DNA of 64,000 bases from a bacterium (GTDB lineage Bacteria; Myxococcota_A; Bradymonadia; UBA7976; UBA1532): the NCBI GenBank assembly GCA_030426085.1, contig JAUHYW010000034.1, forward strand, positions 1 to 64,000, given 5' to 3'. Every line of letters starts with the position of its first letter. The first letter of the stretch is position 1. The notes under the pieces were generated by a model, which was not told the origin of the DNA, did no database searches, and worked only from the letters and a program-made list of their open reading frames with translations. This document shows positions 1 through 7,581 of this stretch, in pieces. The translations under genes and the position numbers were made by a program.

Positions 1-627
1 GAGGGCGTAGAGCCCCACGAAGGTGGTCGGCTCTTCGGGGTTGTCGCCCTCGTCGAACTCCCACAGCGTCTTGGGGGCCCCGACGCTGGTGGCGCCGAAG
101 TCGTTGCCCAGGCCGCCGTCGCCGAAGTACAGGTCGCCGTCCATGTAGTGGGTCAGCGCGACCGTGGGCATCACCTCGTTCGTGACGTTGGTCAGCACGT
201 AGCACCGCTCGAGCACGGTGCAGTTGAGGCGGTAGCGCAGCTCGACCTGGACGCCGTCGGTGGTGAAGTCCGAGACGACGTCCTCCCCGTCCCGCCGGCT
301 GTTCACCGCCGCGTTGATCCGGGTGCTGTCGAGCCAGCTCCCGCTGGTATTGCCCCCGGCGCTGGTGCGGCAGACGAAGCTCATCAGCTCGAAGATCGTC
401 GACACCGCGCCCTGGTCGGGCAGGTCGTCGGCCGGGTTGAAGTTGGCGTCGTCCCCCCCGCTGAATGCGCCCGTCGCGCCGTAGGCGTCGACCGTCAGGT
501 CGACCACGCCCAGCTCGGGATCACAGGTCGGATCGGTCCGGAACTGGTACTGCTGGGCGGCGGCCGGGGTGGCGAGCAGCCCGGCGAGGGCCAGGGCCGG
601 CCCGAGGCGGTGGGTGAGGCTGCGCAC
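1..627 (-). CDS. Secreted protein of unknown function (N-terminal part; runs off window)
   Basis: The reading frame stays open to base 1, so only the first 209 residues are seen. The GTG start at 627 has a GGAGA Shine-Dalgarno six bases upstream and gives a clean signal peptide (MRSLTHRLGPALALAGLL then ATPAAAQQ). The nearby ATG at 640 is in another frame. The mature part starts with YQFRTDPTCDPELGVV and is beta-rich, with Cys-containing segments (FVCRTS, LNCTVLERCYVLTN) and a THYMDGDLYFGDGG motif. It resembles extracytoplasmic repeat proteins common in myxobacteria, but I do not recognise the family. The missing C-terminus might carry a sorting tail. Product certain as exported protein, function unknown. 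Confidence 0.75.
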   Translation of the reverse strand, partial: MRSLTHRLGPALALAGLLATPAAAQQYQFRTDPTCDPELGVVDLTVDAYGATGAFSGGDDANFNPADDLPDQGAVSTIFELMSFVCRTSAGGNTSGSWLDSTRINAAVNSRRDGEDVVSDFTTDGVQVELRYRLNCTVLERCYVLTNVTNEVMPTVALTHYMDGDLYFGDGGLGNDFGATSVGAPKTLWEFDEGDNPEEPTTFVGLYAL

Positions 628-875
628 AGGCGTTCTCCATGTCGAGGCGGGGCGGTGACCAGCGTCCACCGCGGGACGACGCACAGTACAAGTGAGGAGA
701 ACGACGGCTGAAGTGTAACTTGTTGCCCCTGCGGCGGTGACGGAGAACGGTGCTGGCGCCGGCTCGATCCCCGGGGTCGGCCCGGGGCACCGCGAGCCGG
801 CACCCCGAAGATGAGCCGCGTGGCGAGGCGCGTCTCCAGCGTCGGCCCGGTCGCCCGATCGGCCGAGCCCGCCGC
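628..875. other. Intergenic region between two minus-strand genes
   Basis: No gene is supported here. The only compositional break is a lower-GC patch around 700-725 (minus strand AACAAGTTACACTTC), which could hold the promoter of the secreted protein that starts at 627. No clear -35/-10 pair could be fixed. Confidence 0.4.
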
Positions 876-2912
876 TCAGTAGGCGAGCAGGCCCTCGAGG
901 GCTTCGCGCACGTCGTCCTCCGACGGCAGCGTCGCCCGCTCCAGGACCCGGGAGAACGCGATCGGGATGTCGAGCGCCCCGATGCGCTTGACCGGCGCGT
1001 CGAGCCACTCGAAGCAGTGGTCGGCGATCCACGCCGCGATCTCGGCCCCGAAGCCGTTGGTGATGTGGTCCTCGTGCACCACGACCACCTTGCCGGTCTT
1101 CTTGACCGACTCGGCCACCGCGTCTTGATCCCACGGCTTGATCGAGCGCAGGTCGATGACCTCGACCTCGTGCCCCTGCTTGGCCAGCTTGTTGGCCGCC
1201 CGGATGCTCCAGTGCACCGGCGTGCCCCACGCGATCACCGTCGCGTCGCTGCCCGCGCGGCGCACCCGGGCCTTGCCGAACGGCACCGCGTGGTCGTCAC
1301 CCGGCTTCGGCGTCGCGGCGAACGGCTGGTTGTAGAGGAACTTCGGCTCGAGGAAGAAGCTCATGCCCCGGCTGCGGATGCAGGTGCGCAAGAGGCCCGC
1401 CGCGTCGTCGGCGAAGGCCGGCACCACGACCCGCACCCCGGGCAGGTGGCCGAAGATCGCCTCGGTGTTCTGCGAGTGGTACAGCCCGCCGCCGATGTAG
1501 CCCCCGCTCGACAGGCGCAGGGTCACGTTGGGCGAGAACTGGCCCGCGGTGCGCCAGAACTCGTGGCTCATCTCGACGATCTGCTCCATGGCCGGCCACA
1601 CGTAGTCGGCGAACTGCGCCGCCTCGATGACCACCCGGATGTCGTCGTCGTAGCGGCACAGGCCGTTGGCGGTGCCGACGATGAAATCCTCGGCGATGGG
1701 CGCGTTGAAGACCCGCCCCCGGCCGAACTTCTGCTGCATGCCCTTGGTGACGAGGAAGACGCCGCCCTTCTCCTTGCTGGCGACGTCCTGCCCCCACAAG
1801 AAGGTCTTGTCGTTGCGCTCGAACTCGGCGTGCAGCGTGCTGTTGATCGCCTCCCGGATCTTCCACTTGTCGCCGTCTTCGGGGGTCTGGCCCTCGTCGG
1901 GCTGCCACGCGTCGGGCATGATGAACCGGGTGACGGTGTCCGGGTCGGGGTCGGCCGCGTTCTCGGCCTTCTCGGCGTCGGCCTCGAGCCGCTCTTCGTT
2001 CTCGACCTCGATCTCGCCGAGGGCGCCCTCGTCGGCGAAGCCGGCGTCGAGGATCTGCTGCCGCAGCTTCGCGAGCGGGTCGCGCTTCTCGGCCTCGGCG
2101 ACCTCCTCCGCGCTGCGGTACAGGCTCTGGTTGTCGCTGTTCGAGTGGGCCCCGATGCGCACGCACTGCGCGTGCACCATCGCCGCGCCCTCGCCCGACT
2201 TCGCATACTCGATCGCCTTCTGCATGCCCCGCCAGCAGTCGACGAAGTCGGTGCCGTCGACGTTGACGATCTCGAAGTCGGCCAGCCCCCGGTAGTTGTC
2301 CGAGACCCGGGCGTTGGCGCTCTGCTCGCTGACCGGCACCGAGATGCCGAAGCCGTTGTTCTGGATGACGAAGACGACCGGCAGCTTCTCCCGGCTGGCG
2401 CCGTTGTACGCCTCGTAGCAGTACCCCTCGCTGGTGCTCGCCTCGCCCTGGCTCGAGAACGCCACCCCGTCCCCGCCGAAGTGCTTGATGGCCCGGGCCA
2501 CGCCCACCGCGTGCAGGGTGTGGTTGCCGGTGCACGACGAGACGTTCTGGATGCCGATCGACGGCTTGGCGAGGTGGTTCGACATGTGCCGCCCGCCGCC
2601 GGCCGGGTCGTCGGCCTTCGACAGCCCGTTGAGGATGATCTCCTCGGGGGTCATGCCCGCCGCCAGCGCGGTCAGCAGGTCGCGGTAGTAGGGGAAGAGG
2701 AAGTCGGTGTTGGCCCGAAAAGCCTTGCCCAGCGCGAGCTGGATGCCGTCGTGGCCGGCGAACGGCGCGTGATAGCCCCAGCCCTTGGCCTTGCGGATGT
2801 AGCCGACGGCCTTCTTCTCGATGAGCCGCCCGAGGTGCACCGTGCGGAACCAGTCGAGCACGGTGTCGGGTTCGATGCCTTCGAAGATCTGGGCTGCGTC
2901 CTTGTCGGCCAC
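876..2912 (-). CDS. 2-oxoacid dehydrogenase E1 component, alpha-beta fusion
   Basis: A 678-residue fusion of both E1 subunits of a thiamine-diphosphate-dependent 2-oxoacid (probably branched-chain or pyruvate) dehydrogenase, which decarboxylates the 2-oxoacid and passes the acyl group to lipoyl-E2. The alpha half has the ThDP/Mg signature GDG (GGDGVAFSSQGEASTSEG) followed about 30 residues later by the NN pair in VIQNNGFGISVP. The beta half starts near residue 360 (KWKIREAINSTLHAEF) and has NAPIAEDFIVGTANG and VVHEDHITNGFGAEI typical of E1 beta. GTG at 2912 is chosen because GGAGG lies six bases upstream; the frame is open 43 codons further but that extension is Arg-rich and unlike the family. 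No E2 or E3 gene is nearby. An acidic linker (about residues 315-355) joins the halves. Confidence 0.9.
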   Translation of the reverse strand: MADKDAAQIFEGIEPDTVLDWFRTVHLGRLIEKKAVGYIRKAKGWGYHAPFAGHDGIQLALGKAFRANTDFLFPYYRDLLTALAAGMTPEEIILNGLSKADDPAGGGRHMSNHLAKPSIGIQNVSSCTGNHTLHAVGVARAIKHFGGDGVAFSSQGEASTSEGYCYEAYNGASREKLPVVFVIQNNGFGISVPVSEQSANARVSDNYRGLADFEIVNVDGTDFVDCWRGMQKAIEYAKSGEGAAMVHAQCVRIGAHSNSDNQSLYRSAEEVAEAEKRDPLAKLRQQILDAGFADEGALGEIEVENEERLEADAEKAENAADPDPDTVTRFIMPDAWQPDEGQTPEDGDKWKIREAINSTLHAEFERNDKTFLWGQDVASKEKGGVFLVTKGMQQKFGRGRVFNAPIAEDFIVGTANGLCRYDDDIRVVIEAAQFADYVWPAMEQIVEMSHEFWRTAGQFSPNVTLRLSSGGYIGGGLYHSQNTEAIFGHLPGVRVVVPAFADDAAGLLRTCIRSRGMSFFLEPKFLYNQPFAATPKPGDDHAVPFGKARVRRAGSDATVIAWGTPVHWSIRAANKLAKQGHEVEVIDLRSIKPWDQDAVAESVKKTGKVVVVHEDHITNGFGAEIAAWIADHCFEWLDAPVKRIGALDIPIAFSRVLERATLPSEDDVREALEGLLAY

Positions 2913-3062
2913 GCGCGCCTCCGGGGGTCGGGGATCTCTGGATCGGGTCGATGTCGCCTGCGAGCGCCTGCGACGATCCGATCGTCGCCCGCCGCCGTCA
3001 AGCCCCGGGCGACGAAACCGGCGCCGGGCGGCGCTCGCCACCGGGCCGGGGGCCGGCGACGC

Positions 3063-3461
3063 TCAGCCGAGCGCCGCGAGCACCCGGCGCAGCTTCTCGT
3101 CGGCCTCGGCCATCACCGGCTCGAGCTTCGGGTTGTCGACGACCCCGAACATCGCGCTCGGGTTGGCGATCGACACCGCCGCGCCGTCTCCGTCGGCCTG
3201 CACCACGACGTTGCACGGCAGCATCAGCCCGATCTGCGGCTCGGCGAGCAGCGCCCGGTGGGCCAGCGACGGGTTGCAGGCGCCGAGGATGACATAGGGC
3301 CGGAAGTCGACCCCCAGCTTGCGTTCGAGGGTGGCGCCGACGTCGATCTCGCTCAGCACGCCGAACCCCTCGGCGGCCAGCGCCGCGGTCACCCGCTCAC
3401 GGGCCGCGGCGACGTCCTGCCCGGGCAGGCGGGTCCCGTATCCATACTGCGCGCTCTTCAT
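3063..3461 (-). CDS. DUF302 family protein
   Basis: 132 residues matching the DUF302 pattern: an N-terminal KSAQYGYGTRLPGQDV segment, a two-layer alpha/beta core, the LGACNPSLAHRALLAEPQIGLMLPC block and IANPSAMFGVVDNPKL near the end. DUF302 proteins are small soluble proteins of unknown biochemical role, sometimes next to thiol or sulfur genes. The ATG at 3461 has GGAGG eight bases upstream; the 16-codon upstream extension is rejected. It is separated from the E1 gene (start 2912) by about 150 bp and reads away from the ATPase operon that starts at 3587. Confidence 0.88.
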   Translation of the reverse strand: MKSAQYGYGTRLPGQDVAAARERVTAALAAEGFGVLSEIDVGATLERKLGVDFRPYVILGACNPSLAHRALLAEPQIGLMLPCNVVVQADGDGAAVSIANPSAMFGVVDNPKLEPVMAEADEKLRRVLAALG

Positions 3462-3550
3462 CCGACATCCTCCATCGTTGGGGCCGCGGCGCGGCCGTCG
3501 CGGCGGCACGATAGCCCGATCGACGACACGGGTCGAGGGGCCGCGCCGGC

Positions 3551-3579
3551 TTCACCCGTCGGGGTGCGGGTGCTACAGT
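3551..3579 (+). promoter_or_regulatory. Sigma70-like promoter, probably giving a leaderless transcript
   Basis: A -35-like TTCACC (3551-3556) is followed by a 17-bp spacer and an extended -10, TGC-TACAGT (TACAGT at 3574-3579). The expected start point, about seven bases after the -10, falls on the ATG at 3587, and no Shine-Dalgarno precedes that ATG. Seen directly as sequence; activity is inferred. Confidence 0.5.
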
Positions 3580-3586
3580 CCGCCCG

Positions 3587-4039
3587 ATGACTGGCCCCCG
3601 CCGCGCTGCCGACCTCGCCTCTGCCGCCCTGCGCCATGTGCGCGACGCGGACCACCTGCTCGAACCCGGCCCCCACCGCTCCGTCGATCAAGCGCTGCAC
3701 CTCGCCGGCTTCGGGCCGGAGTGCGTCCGCAAGGCTGCGCTGACGAGCGGGTGGAGCGACCGGATCCTGGGGCACGAGCTCGGCCCCGAAGCCGCCGAGC
3801 GGTTCGACCTCCTCATCGCCCTCGACGCCCACGCCGGCCGGGCGGGGGTCGCCGACTTCGACCGGCGATTCCCGGCGCTCGCCGGCTGGCGGGTCGAGCG
3901 GCGCTACGACCCCACCGGCGCGGCCGACGAGGCCGAAGCCCGGGCCGTCGTCGAGCAGGCCCGGGCGGCGGTCGGGCAGACCTTCGTCACGCTCTGGCTG
4001 GACGGCCGCCTGGACGACGCGCCGGGGGGCGAGTGGTGA
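3587..4039 (+). CDS. HEPN-like helical protein, first gene of an ATPase operon
   Basis: 150 residues, mainly helical. The stretch ADHLLEPGPHRSVDQALHLA followed by GFGPECVRKAAL (residues about 21-52) fits the second and third helices of uncharacterised HEPN proteins, whose typical form is 'A-x-HLAGY-A-x-ECALKA'. The later WRVERRYDP followed by a helix with EARAVVEQARAAV fits the C-terminal half of that fold. No convincing RxxxxH ribonuclease motif is visible, so it may be a non-catalytic HEPN or use other residues. Its stop codon overlaps the GTG of the next gene (GTGA). Context, with two ATPases downstream, suggests a conflict or stress-response module. Family assignment is by pattern only and could be wrong. 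Confidence 0.6.
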   Translation: MTGPRRAADLASAALRHVRDADHLLEPGPHRSVDQALHLAGFGPECVRKAALTSGWSDRILGHELGPEAAERFDLLIALDAHAGRAGVADFDRRFPALAGWRVERRYDPTGAADEAEARAVVEQARAAVGQTFVTLWLDGRLDDAPGGEW

Positions 4040-5388
4040 AGGCCCGCTACGACGACGCGCTGCCCCGGCTCGTGCAGATCGTGCACGGCTGGCCCGGCTT
4101 CGCCGCCGCGGTCGACACGGTGGCGGTGGTGCGCGATCTCAAGGGGCGGCTGCACCTCGTCGGCCAGCCGCGGGCGGGGCATGCACTGGCCGACGCCGAC
4201 GCCCTCGAGGCGCGGTTGAGCGACGCCCTGGGGCTTTGGTTCCGCTCGCCCATCCGGTGGACCACCGATCCCGGCCCGCGCGGCGGGCTGGCCCGGGGGC
4301 TGCTCGAACGCGCCGGCCGCCGCTGGCCGAAGAGCTGGCCGTCGACCTTCGATGACGGCCTCGGCGGGGTGATCGCCCTGCGCCCGGCCGACGCGCCGCC
4401 CGGGCCCGCGCTGCGCTGGGCCGGCACCCAGCGCCTGCTGGCGAAGGAGGAGTGGCTCTCGGACCAGCAGGCGACGCCGCCCTGGCCGGCCCGGGCCGAC
4501 ACGCCCCTCGTCGCGTCGTTCTTCTCGTACAAGGGCGGCGTCGGCCGGTCGACGCTCGTCGCGGTGCTCGCCTCGCGGCTGGTCCGCGAGGGCCGGCACG
4601 TCGTCATCGTCGACCTCGATCTGGAGGCGCCGGGGCAGTCGTCCATCTTCGGGCAGGCGCCGGCCGAGGGGGTCGTCGACTATCTGCTCGAAGCGGCGCT
4701 GGGCGCCGCCGAGTTGAGCGGCATCCCCCGCGATGTCACCGCCGATCGCATCGGCGGGGGCGCCCGGACGGTCGGCAGCCTGCGGCTGGTGCCGGCCGGC
4801 GGGGCCGGGTGGAGCCTGCTCGAGAAGCTGGCCCGCCTCGACTACCTGAGCGCGGGGGACGGCAGCCGCTCGCCGGTGGCTGCGGGGTTGCGCGCGCTCT
4901 TGAAGGCGATCCGGAAGCTCGATCCGGCGCCGGACTACATCCTGCTCGACGCCCGCTCCGGGCTGCACGACCTGGGCGGGCTGTCGCTGCACGCCCTGGC
5001 CCACGTCGACGTGCTGGTGATGCGGGACGACGCCCAGAGCCGGGAGGGCATGGCCATCGCGCTGCGCGCGCTCTGGCAGCGCACCCCGCCCGAAGAGCTG
5101 CGGGTGCTGGTGGTCGAGGGCATGGCCCGGCCGAGCCCGACCGAGGCTGCGGCGGCGACCGGGAAGCTGCGGGACGATCTGCACCCGGTCTTCGCCGAGA
5201 CGGTCTATTCGACGCTGGACGCACCGCCGCAGCCGGAGGACACCGAGGTGCCCCACGACCCGCTGGCGATCCCCCGCAATACGCGGCTGGAGCACCTGGA
5301 GCGGGCGGTGGATGTCTATCCGGCGCTGCTCGACGAGCCATGGGTCGGCGCGCTCCTGGATCGGCTGCACGCGCTGGTGGGCCGCTGA
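4036..5388 (+). CDS. KGGVGR-variant ParA/MinD-like P-loop ATPase
   Basis: 450 residues. Residues 1-155 form a conserved accessory domain (VAVVRDLKGRLHLVGQ; RWAGTQRLLAKEEWL). Residues 156-450 are a ParA/MinD/SIMIBI NTPase with the deviant Walker A SFFSYKGGVGRST (signature Lys at about 166; the second P-loop Lys is Arg at about 171), Walker A' VIVDLDLEAPG and a DYILLDARSGLHDLGG Walker B region. This is the known but uncharacterised 'KGGVGR-motif variant' class, which is not a chromosome partitioning ParA. The GTG at 4036 overlaps the previous stop by four bases, and the gene's own TGA overlaps the ATG of the next (TGATG), so the three proteins are translationally coupled. No parB or parS is present. 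Confidence 0.85.
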   Translation: MKARYDDALPRLVQIVHGWPGFAAAVDTVAVVRDLKGRLHLVGQPRAGHALADADALEARLSDALGLWFRSPIRWTTDPGPRGGLARGLLERAGRRWPKSWPSTFDDGLGGVIALRPADAPPGPALRWAGTQRLLAKEEWLSDQQATPPWPARADTPLVASFFSYKGGVGRSTLVAVLASRLVREGRHVVIVDLDLEAPGQSSIFGQAPAEGVVDYLLEAALGAAELSGIPRDVTADRIGGGARTVGSLRLVPAGGAGWSLLEKLARLDYLSAGDGSRSPVAAGLRALLKAIRKLDPAPDYILLDARSGLHDLGGLSLHALAHVDVLVMRDDAQSREGMAIALRALWQRTPPEELRVLVVEGMARPSPTEAAAATGKLRDDLHPVFAETVYSTLDAPPQPEDTEVPHDPLAIPRNTRLEHLERAVDVYPALLDEPWVGALLDRLHALVGR

Positions 5389-6875
5389 TGGGCGAGGCGC
5401 TGAGCGCCGACGAGCGGCGGGGGCTGCTGGGCGACTTGCAGTCGATGGCCACCGACGCCGACGCGCTGTGGGGCGGCGAGGCCGTGCTGCGCCGCTTCGT
5501 CGCGCTGCCGCTGCACGCGCGTATGTTCGATCCCCAGATCATGGTGATCCGGGGGGCGCGGGGGACCGGCAAGTCGATGGTCTTCCACGCGCTGCGCGCG
5601 CTGCGGGAGAGGGGGTTGCCGGTCCGGGCGCTCTTCCCCGGGGTGGCGGTGGACGATCCCACCTGGATCGAGGGCTTCGCCGAGACCGGGACCGCGCACC
5701 CTGCGGTCCCGGTGGTCGAAGAGTTCGTCCGCGGGGCGAGCGATGACGACCTGCGCATCTTCTGGGTGGTGCATCTGATCGCGCGGACCATCGAGAACCA
5801 GAACCCGCGTGGCTTCGATCAGGCGCGGGGGAGAGCGGGGGATCCGTACGGGGCCTGGCTCGCCAATCGAAACGACGTCCCGGCCTGGGTCGGCGCCGCC
5901 CGGGGCAGCCTCGCGATGGCGACATCCTGGCTCGACGGCCAGGAGCGGCTCCTGGCCGGGCAGGGCCGCACGGTCTTCGTCACCTACGACCACCTCGACA
6001 AGATCGGCCTCGACGACCCGCGGATCCGCACCCGCGCCACCCGGGCGCTGTTGGCGCTGTGGACCTCGCTCGCCAATCGCTATCGCTTTCTGCGGCCCAA
6101 GATCTTCGTGCGGGAGGATCTGTTTCAGCAGTCGACCCATCGCAGCGCGGATGCCAGCAAGCTGCGCGGTCGATCGCTGAGCCTCGAGTGGGACACCCAG
6201 GATCTCTATCGGCTGCTCATCCGTCATATGGCCGCCGAGAGCCACGCCCTCGCCGGTTGGATCCAGCGCCCGCCCGGCGCGGTGCCGCTGAACCGGACAC
6301 CTCACTTCGGCTTGCTGCCCCCGGACTTCCTGCCCGAGACGGGTCCGGTCTCGCAGCAGGGCTTCATCGAGCACCTCGTCGGGGAGCACATGGGCCGGGG
6401 GGTCAAGGCCGGCCGCCCCCATCGCTGGATCCCGGGTCGCCTCCAGGATGCCCACCGCCGCATCGCGCCCCGCTCGCTGCTGACCTTCGTCGCCGCCGCC
6501 GCCGAGCGCGCCCTGCGCGATGGCCCGCAGGCCAAGGGGAGCCGTCTGCTGCACCCCGACGAGCTGCGGCACGCCATCGATGAGGCGTCGCGGCAGAATG
6601 TGGATCAGATGGCCGAAGAGCACCGGGTCATCTGGCGCTTGGAGAACCTGCGCGGCGCGGTGCTGTTGCTCGATCCCGATGAGACCGCCGACACGCTGGC
6701 CGCGCCCCGCCCCAACGTGGTGGACGGCTTCGGCGAGGACGGGCGGTGGGTGGTGGACGAGCTGCTGCGCATCGGCGTGCTGCGGCGGCGCCACGACGGT
6801 CGGCTCGACGTGCCGGACATCTATCGCTTCGCGTTCGGCATCAAGCGCAAGGGCGGGGTCGCGACGCCGCGGTGA
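5388..6875 (+). CDS. P-loop ATPase partner of the KGGVGR ATPase
   Basis: 495 residues. The Walker A is MVIRGARGTGKSMVFHALRA (GxxxxGKS at about 56-63), followed by an AAA/STAND-like region with a Walker B-like VFVTYDHLDKIGLDD segment near residue 200 and FRPK/REDLF motifs (LRPKIFVREDLF) typical of sensor strands in such ATPases. The C-terminal third (from about residue 330) is helical and ends in a winged-helix-like segment (VVDELLRIGVLRRRHDGRLDVPDIYRFAFGI). It may be the regulatory or target-recognising partner for the HEPN-like and KGGVGR proteins. ATG at 5388 overlaps the upstream stop. Not a DNA helicase or transporter by any motif I can see. Confidence 0.7.
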   Translation: MGEALSADERRGLLGDLQSMATDADALWGGEAVLRRFVALPLHARMFDPQIMVIRGARGTGKSMVFHALRALRERGLPVRALFPGVAVDDPTWIEGFAETGTAHPAVPVVEEFVRGASDDDLRIFWVVHLIARTIENQNPRGFDQARGRAGDPYGAWLANRNDVPAWVGAARGSLAMATSWLDGQERLLAGQGRTVFVTYDHLDKIGLDDPRIRTRATRALLALWTSLANRYRFLRPKIFVREDLFQQSTHRSADASKLRGRSLSLEWDTQDLYRLLIRHMAAESHALAGWIQRPPGAVPLNRTPHFGLLPPDFLPETGPVSQQGFIEHLVGEHMGRGVKAGRPHRWIPGRLQDAHRRIAPRSLLTFVAAAAERALRDGPQAKGSRLLHPDELRHAIDEASRQNVDQMAEEHRVIWRLENLRGAVLLLDPDETADTLAAPRPNVVDGFGEDGRWVVDELLRIGVLRRRHDGRLDVPDIYRFAFGIKRKGGVATPR

Positions 6876-7126
6876 GGGCCCGGCTCGCGGGGGGCTGATC
6901 CAGCGCCGGCCCGCACACCCATTGACCCATCCACTCTCGGCAACGCGTCTCGGGTGACGAGGCGCCCCACGAGCCGGGTGCCGCAGGTGGCCCCATCGGG
7001 TGGTGCGGCAGTTGGCTGACGGTGGCCTGGGGAGCCGTCCCGAGGCTACAGCGCGTCAGGGGCGTTTCGCCCGATCGCCCGGTCTGATAAGGTCGCGCGG
7101 ATCATGTGCCGAACGGGAGGATCACC
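6876..7126. other. Intergenic region after the ATPase operon
   Basis: 251 bp without a gene. It contains a short inverted repeat, TGCCGCA at 6979-6985 and TGCGGCA at 7004-7010, which might be a weak terminator hairpin for the ATPase operon but lacks a T tract. TCTGATAAGG near 7081-7090 could be the -10 region for the lipoprotein gene. Confidence 0.35.
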
Positions 7127-7564
7127 ATGCGCGTCGTGTACTTGTCGGCCGCGACCCTCGCCCTGGCCCTCGCCGGATGCGGCGGCGGCCCGCCCCCCGC
7201 GCCGAAGGCCGAAGAGGCCCCGCCCGAGGCGCCCGCGCCGGACGAGGCCAACCCGTGCGACAGCGTGAGCATCGATCCCACCGAGAACCCCTGCGCCGGG
7301 CCGGCGGCCGACGCGGCGAAGGCCGAGGCCGAGGCGGCGGGCGCCGGTGAAGCCGGGGGCGAGGCGGCGGGGGTCGGCAGCGAGGGTGAGAGCGGCGACG
7401 CCGCGGGCAGCGAGGGCGAGAGCGGCGACGCCGCGGGCAGCGACGCCGCGGGCAGCGACGACGGGGCCGGCGCCGACGAGGGCAGCGCCGACGAGGGTGA
7501 CGCGGACGGCGACGACGCGACGGGCGAGGGCGGGGACGCCGAGCCCGGGGCCGGCAGCGACTGA
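7127..7564 (+). CDS. Low-complexity acidic lipoprotein
   Basis: 145 residues. The N-terminus MRVVYLSAATLALALAGC is a lipoprotein signal with lipobox LAGC (Cys at 18), so the protein should be lipid-anchored. After Pro/Ala-rich residues (PPPAPKAEEAPPEAPAPDE) there is one short Cys-containing motif (NPCDSVSIDPTENPCAG), then the rest is Ala/Gly/Asp/Glu/Ser low complexity with an imperfect repeat (EGESGDAAGS). The ATG at 7127 has GGAGG seven bases upstream. It ends 17 bp before the giant TPR gene and is probably co-transcribed with it. No enzymatic domain is visible. Confidence 0.82.
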   Translation: MRVVYLSAATLALALAGCGGGPPPAPKAEEAPPEAPAPDEANPCDSVSIDPTENPCAGPAADAAKAEAEAAGAGEAGGEAAGVGSEGESGDAAGSEGESGDAAGSDAAGSDDGAGADEGSADEGDADGDDATGEGGDAEPGAGSD

Positions 7565-7581
7565 GGCGGGGAGCGGGGACG

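Noticed and set aside
750-3590. 946-residue plus-strand open frame
   Set aside because: Shadow of the E1 and DUF302 genes.
4036-5388. Chromosome-partition ParA with parS
   Set aside because: No ParB or parS sites; the KGGVGR Walker A and extra N-terminal domain place it in a different class.
6979-7010. TGCCGCA/TGCGGCA stem as a terminator
   Set aside because: Short arms, long loop, no T tract; kept only as a note in the intergenic entry.
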